This document shows, in pieces, positions 17,201 to 24,124 of a DNA stretch of 64,000 nt. Both the position numbers and the translations under genes were made by a program. The notes below the pieces were generated by a model. That model made no database searches, was not told where the DNA came from, and was given only the letters and a program-made list of their open reading frames with translations. Numbering within the stretch: the first letter of the stretch is position 1; the number at the start of each line of letters is the position of its first letter. The DNA is from JAEUIX01 sp964611125 (GTDB lineage Bacteria; Planctomycetota; Phycisphaerae; Phycisphaerales; UBA1924), in the NCBI GenBank assembly GCA_964611125.1, contig CAZSZO010000018.1, positions 11,561 through 75,560 of the forward strand, in the 5' to 3' direction.

Positions 17201-18356
17201 GGTTCCGCACCGCGTAGATGCGCACGCTGGTTCCGCTCAGGATCGTCGCCATGTACGCCCCGACGCCCGAAGGGGTCGATCCGAAGTGCAGCGCCGGCTG
17301 CACCGTGAAGACGCCCGTCAGCCGCTGCGTGGAGTACACCGCCGGTGAGCCGGTCAGCAGCGGGGCCTTGTCAAAGATCCGCACCCCGACGCCGTAGCCC
17401 CCGCTGGCGCTCAGGCCGAAGAGGTTGCCCGTGACGTAATACGCCTGCTCGTCATAGCCCAGGCCCGGGAAGTCCCACCAGGTGGTCGTCGAGCCGACCG
17501 TCAGCACCGCATCGGTGCGGTACTTCCGCCACACCCCGTTGGGATCCGCATCGTCGGAGACCGCGATCGTGATCCACGCCTCGTTGTTGCGATAGGTCTC
17601 CAGCGCCAGCACCACGAACCGCTGCGCGTACTGGTCGAAGAAGCACTTGGGATCGAAGCAGAAGCTCTCGGCGCCAAGCTCCTCGAAGAAGCCAGGGTTC
17701 CCAGGGCTCCCGAGGTTGGTCTGGAACTGCTGCGCCCCCGCCTTGGTGAACCACGCGATGTCCTGGTTCACCGTCACCACCACGTGGTTCGGCCCCACCG
17801 CCAGGCACGGATCCGGCGGGTTCCACCCCGTCGAATCGATCGACGGAAACAGCTGCTCCGTCACCGTCCGCGTCACGCCGAGCGTCTTGCCAGCCAGCAG
17901 CTCGTTGGGCTCCCCGGCCGGCGGCGGCGGAAGCTTGTCATGCGCCGGCACAATCTCGCGTATGCGCCGCGGCTGTCCGCCCTTGCCGATCGGCCCGCCT
18001 CGCTGGATCGCCTCCGCAAACGTCCGGGTGTCCATCTCCACGCCAGGGGTCGTGCCCCAGGCCACCACCCCCGGCTCAGTCAGGTCCGGCGGTGGAACCG
18101 CCAGGCGCGCGTCCTTGTCAATCCGCCCGCCCGCGGCAAGCTGGCCGCTCACACCCCCGCCGGCGCCGCTGGCCCCGGCCCGCTCATCGATCGGCCGGAG
18201 CGCCGCCGGGGCGTCCGGGCCAGCGGGCTGCGCCGCGTCCTCGACGGTCGGGCCCGATCGGTCGGCCCGATAACCCGGACCCTCGGGCCGGCACGCCCCG
18301 AAGCCCAGCGCCGCCGCAAAACACGCCGCCGCCGCCAGCCTCAGCCCGCTCTTCAT
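14217..18356 (-). CDS. Large PA14-domain lipoprotein with dockerin-like tail
   Basis: This 1379-residue exported protein starts at ATG 18356 with GAGGAG 5 nt upstream. A lipobox ends at Cys22 (GFGAC), pointing to an outer-surface lipoprotein. Residues about 150-550 have no family I recognise with certainty but look like a beta-rich repeat fold. A cadherin-like 'VLANDW...ETFAYTVADLAGN' module comes next (about 590-670). A PA14 domain follows at about 690-840 ('FEGYFEAPTADLYTFYLNSD', 'GKHKIRIEFFEG'), then two jelly-roll-like stretches. The C-terminus carries two calcium-loop repeats with DPDDLSDYI, as in the protein at 280-2424. PA14 suggests carbohydrate binding; the role is otherwise unknown. 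Confidence 0.85.
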   Translation of the reverse strand: MKSGLRLAAAACFAAALGFGACRPEGPGYRADRSGPTVEDAAQPAGPDAPAALRPIDERAGASGAGGGVSGQLAAGGRIDKDARLAVPPPDLTEPGVVAWGTTPGVEMDTRTFAEAIQRGGPIGKGGQPRRIREIVPAHDKLPPPPAGEPNELLAGKTLGVTRTVTEQLFPSIDSTGWNPPDPCLAVGPNHVVVTVNQDIAWFTKAGAQQFQTNLGSPGNPGFFEELGAESFCFDPKCFFDQYAQRFVVLALETYRNNEAWITIAVSDDADPNGVWRKYRTDAVLTVGSTTTWWDFPGLGYDEQAYYVTGNLFGLSASGGYGVGVRIFDKAPLLTGSPAVYSTQRLTGVFTVQPALHFGSTPSGVGAYMATILSGTSVRIYAVRNPLTAPTISSTDVTTPAHTGAIEAPTQGGSPVSNAGFTMPCWRNGRLTMVHNASVGGRNVARWHQMNTGSWPVSGGVIRLQSGDIDAGVNLHTIFPAIASNSTGDVGVALGVTGEFSRVGAAVAGRRSADPLGRMGVPQVVKVGESDAGGRWGDYYGIAVDPSDDTTFWGIGEYALSGGGWQNWVSSFRVSDMSLCHPVADDAGVFQGGVTPPATIDVLANDWHSTGAVMTIQSFAPVGTLGGVITRSVGTGPGGRDRLTYAPPSGVNGIETFAYTVADLAGNTASSSVTARVFDPSTFRTPENPTATRAGLNAAYYDLPAGPTALPAFASLTPFSFTLQSSINFPSTNGNFASSGRADNIGAVFEGYFEAPTADLYTFYLNSDDGSRLVLGDSTVIIDNDGTHAMVERSSGPIGLRAGKHKIRIEFFEGGGGAGLIFSVSSPTLAKAPVNATRLSSTRGCPSQLAATVSHAAGGITLNWRPPPYVNPPTLSLLRDGVVIASGLSAATTTFVDMPPLPADKRHIVVSYALAPEGAGAPACGELEARAVISSGRTAFEDAFDAYPDTSALQAAGWTVSNTPAALEAGAAWAIQSGSTRPAPAGFDGLPTTGRWLLSDSDASAGTNPTGSGASHDLISPVFDCSGLSSVVLHFDATSQLNNNGSAVFDIDVAVGGGSSFVNAARRVAPARTSPAPAVSLGNADGQFGRASVNLSLFAAGRSGVRVRLRHFEPTDDWYIGIDNVLVDDVADLNGGSQILLANETFAAGIPATWSVRGLQTGTRTWTTADPCRRSVQANGGAFPRNNGQAVGRLGTQFAIADAQCVGAAPMNEVLVTPPINCANIDRVFLHLRSEAMMSPGARAEVLVSLDGGATFLPRPVFTYNGGALGQPGEDPYYDVKALHVPAAARQGRVAFGFRYISSGAGNLWWAIDDVRVTGDPRRCPPDFSGDGVLDPDDLSDYIACFFNPAPCAAADVNGDGLTDPDDLSDFIGAYFAGC

Positions 18357-18534
18357 GCGAACTCCTCAGTTACGCCCGACCCGCGTCGAATACCCCGAAA
18401 GCCTACCACATCGCGGGCGCACGACGACCCTGGCCGGCCCAACCCGGCCCAGTTCGACCGAGACCCATGCGATCTTCACTTCGCTCGGCGACTTGACGAC
18501 AAACCCTCAACAACAAACCTCGGGCCCCCGGGCT

Positions 18535-19836
18535 TCACCGCACCCAGGTCTCCGCCCCGTACCGGGCCGAGTCGCCCAGCTCCGCGGCGATCCGCAGCAG
18601 CTGGTTGTACTTGGCGTTGCGGTCGCTCCGGCAGGGCGCCCCGGTCTTGATCTGCCCGCAGTTGGTGGCCACGGCGATATCCGCGATCGTCGCGTCTTCG
18701 GTCTCGCCCGAGCGGTGGCTCAGGATCGCCCCGTAGCCGTTGCGCAGCGCCAGGTTCACCGCCGCGAAGGTCTCCGTGAGGGTGCCGATCTGATTCACCT
18801 TCACCAGGATCGCGTTGGCGCACCCCTCATCAAGCCCCCGGGCCAGGAACTTCGGATTCGTCACGAACAGGTCGTCGCCCACCAGCTGCACGCGGTCGCC
18901 CAGCTCCTCGGTGATCTTCGCCCACCCGTCCCAGTCGTTCTCAGCCAGGCCGTCCTCGATCGAGCGAATCGGGTACTTCTTACACCACCCGGCCCACAGA
19001 TCGATCATCTCATCGCTCGAGGCGATCCGCTTGGGGTTGCTCTTGAAGAAGCAATACCCCTTCTTGCCCTGCTCCTTCGCCTCGTTCCACAGTTCGCTCG
19101 CCGCGGGGTCGAGGGCCACGAAAATCTGGCTCCCCCACTTGTACCCCGCCTTCTTCGTCGCCTCCTCCATCAGCCGCAGCGCGTCCTCGGCGTCCTTGAG
19201 GTCCGGGGCGAAGCCGCCCTCGTCGCCCACCGCCGTCGACATGTGCTTCTCGTGCAGCACCTTCTTCAGGGCGTGGTAGATCTCCACCCCCGCCCGCAGC
19301 GCTTCGCCATAGGTGTCGAAGCCCCACGGCTGGATCATGAACTCCTGGAAGTCCACGTTGCTGTCGGCGTGCTTGCCGCCGTTGAGGATGTTCATCATCG
19401 GGACCGGCAGCATGTTGGCGCTGCTCCCGCCCAGGTAGCGGTACAGCGGCAGCCCGGCCGACGCCGCCGCGGCCTTGGCCGTGGCCATCGACACGCCCAG
19501 GATCGCGTTGGCGCCCAGACTCGCCTTGTTGGCGGTCTTGTCCATGGCGATCATCAGGCCGTCGATCTTCTCCTGCTGGAACGGGTCGGCCCCCACCAGG
19601 GCCGGGCCGATCTTGCGGTTGACATTGTCGACCGCCTTGGTCACACCCTTGCCCATGTACTGCTTCTTGTCGCCGTCGCGCAGCTCGCACGCCTCGTTCT
19701 CGCCGGTCGAGGCCCCCGACGGCACCGCCGCACGCCCGCTGGCGCCGCAGGACAGCCGCACCTCGACCTCGACAGTCGGGTTGCCGCGGGAATCAAGGAC
19801 CTGAAGAGCACGAACCGAGGCGATGGTGGAGGCCAT
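18535..19836 (-). CDS. eno: Enolase
   Basis: This 433-residue enzyme interconverts 2-phosphoglycerate and phosphoenolpyruvate in glycolysis. The start is ATG 19836, giving MASTIASVRALQVLDSRGNP, the normal family beginning, with AGGA 9 nt upstream; the open frame beyond is not conserved. Motifs include 'VPSGASTGENEACELRDGD', 'GDEGGFAPD' (catalytic Glu), 'VGDDLFVTN' with a metal Asp, 'ILVKVNQIGTLTET' with the catalytic Lys and 'SHRSGETEDATIADIAVA'. Length and motifs are complete. The gene stands alone, divergent from phoU. Confidence 0.96.
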   Translation of the reverse strand: MASTIASVRALQVLDSRGNPTVEVEVRLSCGASGRAAVPSGASTGENEACELRDGDKKQYMGKGVTKAVDNVNRKIGPALVGADPFQQEKIDGLMIAMDKTANKASLGANAILGVSMATAKAAAASAGLPLYRYLGGSSANMLPVPMMNILNGGKHADSNVDFQEFMIQPWGFDTYGEALRAGVEIYHALKKVLHEKHMSTAVGDEGGFAPDLKDAEDALRLMEEATKKAGYKWGSQIFVALDPAASELWNEAKEQGKKGYCFFKSNPKRIASSDEMIDLWAGWCKKYPIRSIEDGLAENDWDGWAKITEELGDRVQLVGDDLFVTNPKFLARGLDEGCANAILVKVNQIGTLTETFAAVNLALRNGYGAILSHRSGETEDATIADIAVATNCGQIKTGAPCRSDRNAKYNQLLRIAAELGDSARYGAETWVR

Positions 19837-20171
19837 GAATGAGGTTCCTGAGGGGGTGCGGAGGGTGAGGCGGTGGCTGGGGGCTGGTGTGGGGAAGGGG
19901 GCTGGGGGGCCGGGAGTGGGGCCAGGACTGGGCGGGTTAGTTGGCTGACGGGCGAGAATCGGGAGGATGCCGGGGCGGAAGTCGGGGCGGAAGTCGACCG
20001 GTTTTGAGCCGCCTCGGCCCCCGGGCGAATCCCCGGAGCCCGCCGCGACGAAATCCATCCCGGTCTCCACGTCCGCCGAGGCCGCCCCCCCGGGGGTGGT
20101 TAGGATACAGGCGTTCACGACGGGCGGGAGGATACCCGCTCGCTCCGCCCGAGGGTTGCAGGAGGCGATCC
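19837..20171. other. Divergent intergenic region between eno and phoU
   Basis: No coding frame is supported in these 335 bp. The eno-proximal part is strongly G-rich on the plus strand (C-rich in the eno leader). Near phoU lies TTAGGATACAGG, a possible -10 region, and a small GCGGG-N6-CCCGC hairpin at about 20130-20145. These are weak signals. Confidence 0.4.
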
Positions 20172-20876
20172 ATGCCGACGACAGTGGAGGGATTCCAGCA
20201 GCGGCTCTCGGCCCTCAAGGCCGACCTCATCGCCCAGGGGCGGCGCGTCCAGTCCATCTCGGAGGCGGCCTTCGACGCCATTTTCTCCCGTGATGACGCC
20301 ACCGCGGCCCGCGTGGTCGCCATGGATGAGGAAATCGACCGCGTCGATGTCGAGCTCGAAAAGAACTGTGTCGCCCTCCTCACCGACGCCTGCGGCGCCA
20401 GCTGCACCCTCGAGCCCGAGCGGCTCCGCCTCGTCCTGACGATCGTGAAAGTGAACAACGAGCTCGAGCGCATCGCCGATGTCGCGGTCTCGATCGCCGA
20501 GGAGGCCCGCCTGATCCCCGATTCGGTCGCCGCGCTGCCCCCGACCTTCCGTGTGCTGGCCAACTCGGTCGTCGGCATCATCCGCGACGCCACCAACTGC
20601 CTCGACCGGGCTGATCCGGAGCTGGCCCGAGTGGTGCTGCTCTCCGAGGAGGCCGTCGGCCAGTTCAAGAAGGCCCTGGTGCGCGACGCTCAGGACCAGC
20701 TCGCCGCGGGCCGCATGACCCTGCCGTTCGCGATGGCCCTCAACGAAACCGCGACCTTCTGCCTAGTGATGGCCGATCACTGCACCAACATCGCCGAGCA
20801 GGTGATGTACTCCGCGACCGGCACGATCGTCCGGCACATGCAGGGCCACTGGGAGGAGTTCCGCCTCCAGAGTTGA
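20172..20876 (+). CDS. phoU: Phosphate signalling protein PhoU
   Basis: The 234-residue product has two PhoU three-helix bundles: about 10-110 with 'ISEAAFDAIFSRD', 'VVAMDEEIDRVDVELEKNC' and 'VNNELERIADVAVSIAEEA', and about 115-225 with 'LNETATFCLVMADHCTNIAEQ'. The E/DxxxD metal-binding motifs are visible in both. The start ATG 20172 has an ideal AGGAGG 6 nt upstream; the longer open frame beyond is unsupported. PhoU normally restrains the PstSCAB transporter and PhoR under high phosphate, but no pst or pho genes are seen nearby. It converges with the next gene, 17 bp away. Confidence 0.93.
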   Translation: MPTTVEGFQQRLSALKADLIAQGRRVQSISEAAFDAIFSRDDATAARVVAMDEEIDRVDVELEKNCVALLTDACGASCTLEPERLRLVLTIVKVNNELERIADVAVSIAEEARLIPDSVAALPPTFRVLANSVVGIIRDATNCLDRADPELARVVLLSEEAVGQFKKALVRDAQDQLAAGRMTLPFAMALNETATFCLVMADHCTNIAEQVMYSATGTIVRHMQGHWEEFRLQS

Positions 20877-20893
20877 AATCCGCCTCGCAGCCG

Positions 20894-21520
20894 TCAGCTC
20901 CCCCCGCCACCCACATCAGCCGCCGGCCCGATGGCCAGTCCAGAGCTGGCCAGCCCGGCGACCAGCTTGGTCCGGTGGCCCCAGAACGCCCCGACCTCCT
21001 TCACAAACGACGGTTTGAACGGCGCCCAGCCCCAGGCCCGCAGCGCCACCCGGCCGAAGGCCCACGCCGTGGGGCCTTCCCACGCCACCAGCCGGGTCTC
21101 CCGCGCACAGTGCGGGCACGCGTAGCGAGCCTGGTCGTCGCCCGCCCGCCACGCCTCGACGGCCGCGAAATACGCCTCCCCGGGCGTGAACTCCGCCCCG
21201 CACCCCCCCGCAGCCCACGCACCCCGCGTCCCCCCCGGCCCGCCGCCGCACCGCAGCCGCACCGGCAGCGACCCCGAGTCGAACACCCCGCGGGCCGTCA
21301 CGATGAACTCCACCCCACCCCCGGCCTCCACCGCTCCCGCCTCACACACCGAGCCCGCCTGCGGACCCGGCGCGTAGCCACGGCCCCCAGGCACACACGC
21401 CGAGGGCCGCCCAGCGATGATCCGCCGGTCCACCAGCCAGCAACGCGTCTCCTCGGCGAGCTGCGCCCCGGCCCGCTGGGTCACGTCAAAGTCCACGATG
21501 GTCTGAATGCTCTGCGTCAA
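20894..21520 (-). CDS. Hypothetical protein with a CxxC pair
   Basis: This frame of about 208 residues follows gcvT by roughly 50 bp and may be co-transcribed. No family is recognised. Visible features: an N-terminal segment 'IQTIVDFDVTQRAGAQLAEE', a glycine-rich middle, a single zinc-type pair 'YACPHCARETRLV' at about residue 145, and a C-terminal 'FWGHRTKLVAGLASSGLAIG' that could be a weak membrane or hydrophobic segment. The start is uncertain: TTG 21520 is used because sequence upstream overlaps gcvT. Coding is supported mainly by the open frame between two genes and the ordered CxxC region. Confidence 0.6.
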   Translation of the reverse strand: MTQSIQTIVDFDVTQRAGAQLAEETRCWLVDRRIIAGRPSACVPGGRGYAPGPQAGSVCEAGAVEAGGGVEFIVTARGVFDSGSLPVRLRCGGGPGGTRGAWAAGGCGAEFTPGEAYFAAVEAWRAGDDQARYACPHCARETRLVAWEGPTAWAFGRVALRAWGWAPFKPSFVKEVGAFWGHRTKLVAGLASSGLAIGPAADVGGGGS

Positions 21521-21567
21521 GTGGGCCCGCCCCCCCGCCCCGGCTCCGCCAGGTCGTGCTGACCCAA

Positions 21568-22725
21568 CTACGCCGGCTTGGGCGCCTTGTAGAAGGGCAG
21601 CTTCACGATCTTGCCGCTCAGCCGATCCTTGCCCGTGTCGATCTCGACCCCGGCGCCCTCCGCCGCGAGGTCCTTGCCGACATACGCCATCGCGATGGGG
21701 TAGCCCAGCGTGGGGCTCGGGCACCCGCTGGTGACCTTCCCCGCCGGGCGATCGTTGATCAGCACCGGCATCCCCTGGCGGGGGCACCGCTTCCCTTCGA
21801 TGGCCACACCCACCAGCTTGGCCGCGGGCCCGCCGGCGTCGCGCGTCCGCTTGAGCGCCTCCATCCCGATGTACGCCTCGCCCTTGCCGTCGCCGTCCTG
21901 GTCCTTGTCAATCGCGATGGCGAAGTCAAGACTGGTCCCCAGGGCGCTCGTCTCTTCAGTCAGCTCGTGCCCGTACAGCGGCATGCCCGCCTCAGTCCGC
22001 AGCGTGTCGCGGCAGCCCAGCCCCGCCGGCTTGATCAGCGCATCGGGCTTGCGCGGGTCCACATCCTTCAAGAGCATCTTCATCGCCATGCCCACCATCA
22101 ACGCGGGCAGGATCACCTCGACGCCATCCTCGCCGGTGTACCCCGTCCGGCTCACCGTCAGCTTCATGATCAGCAGGTTCTTCACCGCGAAGGTGTACCG
22201 CTTCAGCCCGGGGATCTCCTTGCTGAAGCCGCTCACGAAATTGATCACCTTCGGCCCCTGCACCGCGATCATCGCGGTGTCAAAGGTCTGATCCTTGATC
22301 GTGCACGCCAACTGGCCCGCCCCGCGGACGCGCTCGAAGTGGGCCAGCATCTTCTCCCGGTTGCTGGCGTTCACCACCACCAGAAAGTCGTCCTCCTCCA
22401 TGCGGTAGACGATCACGTCGTCCATGATGCCGCCCGCCTCGTTCAGCACCAGGCCGTAGCGGCACTGACCCTGCTTCATGTCGTGGATCCGGCGCGTGCA
22501 GACCCGCTCCAGCAGCCGACGCGCGTGCCGCCCGTGCACCCGCACCCGGCCCATGTGCGACACATCGAACATCCCGCCGCTGTTGCGCACCTGGTGGTGC
22601 TCGTCCTGCACCAGGCCCGTGCCCCCGGGCGGCCCGTAGCTGATCGGCATGTCCCACCCGGCGAAGTCCACCATCTTCCCACCGGCGTCGAGGTGGTGCT
22701 GGTACAGCGGTGTGCGATGGCCCAC
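21568..22725 (-). CDS. gcvT: Glycine cleavage system T protein (aminomethyltransferase)
   Basis: The 385-residue protein transfers the aminomethyl carbon of glycine to tetrahydrofolate. It opens with 'RTPLYQHHLDAGGKMVDFAG', typical of GcvT, and shows 'MFDVSHMGRVRVHG', 'RYGLVLNEAGGIMDDVIVYR', 'SRTGYTGEDGVEV' and the C-terminal 'GCPSPTLGYPIAMAYV'. GTG 22725 is chosen because AGGGGA lies 8 nt upstream and it lies right before the conserved start; ATG 22785 is an alternative without a ribosome site. No gcvH or gcvP is present in the window, so the rest of the system must lie elsewhere. Confidence 0.92.
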   Translation of the reverse strand: MGHRTPLYQHHLDAGGKMVDFAGWDMPISYGPPGGTGLVQDEHHQVRNSGGMFDVSHMGRVRVHGRHARRLLERVCTRRIHDMKQGQCRYGLVLNEAGGIMDDVIVYRMEEDDFLVVVNASNREKMLAHFERVRGAGQLACTIKDQTFDTAMIAVQGPKVINFVSGFSKEIPGLKRYTFAVKNLLIMKLTVSRTGYTGEDGVEVILPALMVGMAMKMLLKDVDPRKPDALIKPAGLGCRDTLRTEAGMPLYGHELTEETSALGTSLDFAIAIDKDQDGDGKGEAYIGMEALKRTRDAGGPAAKLVGVAIEGKRCPRQGMPVLINDRPAGKVTSGCPSPTLGYPIAMAYVGKDLAAEGAGVEIDTGKDRLSGKIVKLPFYKAPKPA

Positions 22726-22800
22726 GCGGTTGGTCCCCTGCTCTCTGGTGCCGGATCCGCGGGCGCAATCCCCGCGTCGGGCCATGATAGCCGGGGCCCT

Positions 22801-23184
22801 TCACCCCACCGGACCCAGGCCCAGCGTCGCCAGCCCCTCCTGAAACACCTTCGCCCCGGGCGGCGGGGCAAACTCGATCCCCACCTTGTGCTGCCCCCCC
22901 TCCACGTACTCCACGTTCCGCACCACGCCGAACATCGCTTTCTTCCGGCCGCCGATCGCCAGCACCACCAGCACCCGCCGCTCCTTGATGATCGGCCGGC
23001 GCGTCACGATCGCCACCCCGGACCGGCTCAGGTCCGACACCACGCATTCCACCCCCAGGCCGATCATGCTCAACTCGTCCACCTCGTGGACCGCGCCGGG
23101 CGCCCGCATCGGCGCCCGCTCATGCTTCCGCGCTGCCGGGCCCCCCGCCGCCCTCGCGATGGGCTTGCTTTCTGTCGCGTCCAT
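22801..23184 (-). CDS. PilZ-domain protein (c-di-GMP binding)
   Basis: The 127-residue product is a single PilZ domain. The c-di-GMP motifs are present: R19xxxR23 (RKHER) and D51xSxxG56 (DLSRSG), spaced as in the family, followed by the beta-barrel strands 'RRVLVVLAIGGRKKAMFGVV' and 'KVGIEFAPP'. The start is ATG 23184, with GGAG 6-7 nt upstream; ATG 23196 is also possible. It overlaps nothing but sits tightly between panC and gcvT. It probably acts as a cytoplasmic c-di-GMP effector; the partner is unknown. Confidence 0.85.
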   Translation of the reverse strand: MDATESKPIARAAGGPAARKHERAPMRAPGAVHEVDELSMIGLGVECVVSDLSRSGVAIVTRRPIIKERRVLVVLAIGGRKKAMFGVVRNVEYVEGGQHKVGIEFAPPPGAKVFQEGLATLGLGPVG

Positions 23185-23245
23185 GGTCGACTCCATCACG
23201 CAGGGCCCAAAACGTTCAAAATTGCCCCCGTGGCAGGTATCGGCC

Positions 23246-24124
23246 TCAGCCGCCACCCGATTGAGGCTCAGGCCACGCCGCGTTATCGATCAACCGCACC
23301 GATCCCACCTCCGCCGCGATCAACGCCCGATAGCTTCGCCCCGCCAAGGCCCCACCGGCCACCGGCTCCAGTGTCGCCGCGTCACGCACCACGGCGTACT
23401 CGGTTCGGACGCCCGCCGAGTCCAGCTCGCGCCGCATGGCCCGTTCCGCCGACTCCACCGTCCCCTCGGCCCCCGCCGCCCGCAGCGCCCGCGAAAGGGC
23501 CAGCGCCCGCCCCCGCTCCTCCGGCGCCAAAAAACGGTTCCGGCTGCTCATCGCCAGCCCGCCAGCCTCGCGCACCGTCGACTCCGGCACGATCTCAACC
23601 CCCAGCCCCTCCTGAACCGTCATCGCCCTGACCACCTGCAACTGCTGCCAGTCCTTTTCCCCGAACACCGCGGCGCCCGGCCGGCATAGCTCAAACAACC
23701 GCTTCACCACCTGGCACACCCCCGCAAAGTGCCCCGGGCGAAACGCATCCTCGAGCCCCGGCCGCACCGCCACCAGCGGCAGCACGCCCTTCCATGCCTG
23801 CACCCCATCCGGGTACACGTCCTCCACGCCCGGCGCGAAGACCGCGCTCGCCCCCGCCGCGGCGCACAGCCGCACATCGGCGTCCAGCGTCCGCGGGTAG
23901 CGCTCGAGGTCCGCAGGGTTGTTGAATTGCGTGGGGTTCACGAAGATCGTCACCACGCACCCGCCCGCGAATCCGCGCCGGTCCGCTTCGACCCGCCCCC
24001 GGCGCACCAGCGTTGCGTGGCCCTCGTGAAGCGCCCCCATCGTCGGCGCCAGCACGAGCCGATCCCGCACCCCCGGTCGGCCCAGGAACCCCTCCAGCTC
24101 AGCCCGGGTCCGCAGCACCTGCAT
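23246..24124 (-). CDS. panC: Pantoate--beta-alanine ligase
   Basis: This enzyme of about 292 residues makes pantothenate from pantoate, beta-alanine and ATP for coenzyme A. Motifs are complete: 'LAPTMGALHEGHATLVRR' (HIGH-type ATP site), 'SIFVNPTQF'-like 'TIFVNPTQFNNPADLERYPR', 'FGEKDWQQLQVV' and 'AMSSRNRFL' (KMSKS-like). ATG 24124 overlaps the stop of the upstream aminopeptidase (TGATG); a GTG one codon earlier would give a 4-nt overlap. It appears to be the third gene of an operon with two M1 peptidases. Confidence 0.95.
   Translation of the reverse strand: MQVLRTRAELEGFLGRPGVRDRLVLAPTMGALHEGHATLVRRGRVEADRRGFAGGCVVTIFVNPTQFNNPADLERYPRTLDADVRLCAAAGASAVFAPGVEDVYPDGVQAWKGVLPLVAVRPGLEDAFRPGHFAGVCQVVKRLFELCRPGAAVFGEKDWQQLQVVRAMTVQEGLGVEIVPESTVREAGGLAMSSRNRFLAPEERGRALALSRALRAAGAEGTVESAERAMRRELDSAGVRTEYAVVRDAATLEPVAGGALAGRSYRALIAAEVGSVRLIDNAAWPEPQSGGG

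Noticed and set aside
18092..18496. Several plus-strand frames opposite the PA14 lipoprotein start
   Set aside because: They contain only basic, Pro/Arg-rich shadow sequence and no start signals.
19941..20171. N-terminal extension of PhoU from 19941
   Set aside because: The added sequence is Arg/Pro-rich and unlike PhoU, while ATG 20172 has a perfect ribosome binding site.
21556..23631. A 691-codon plus-strand open frame opposite gcvT and the PilZ gene
   Set aside because: Composition is typical of an antisense shadow and real enzymes are encoded on the other strand.
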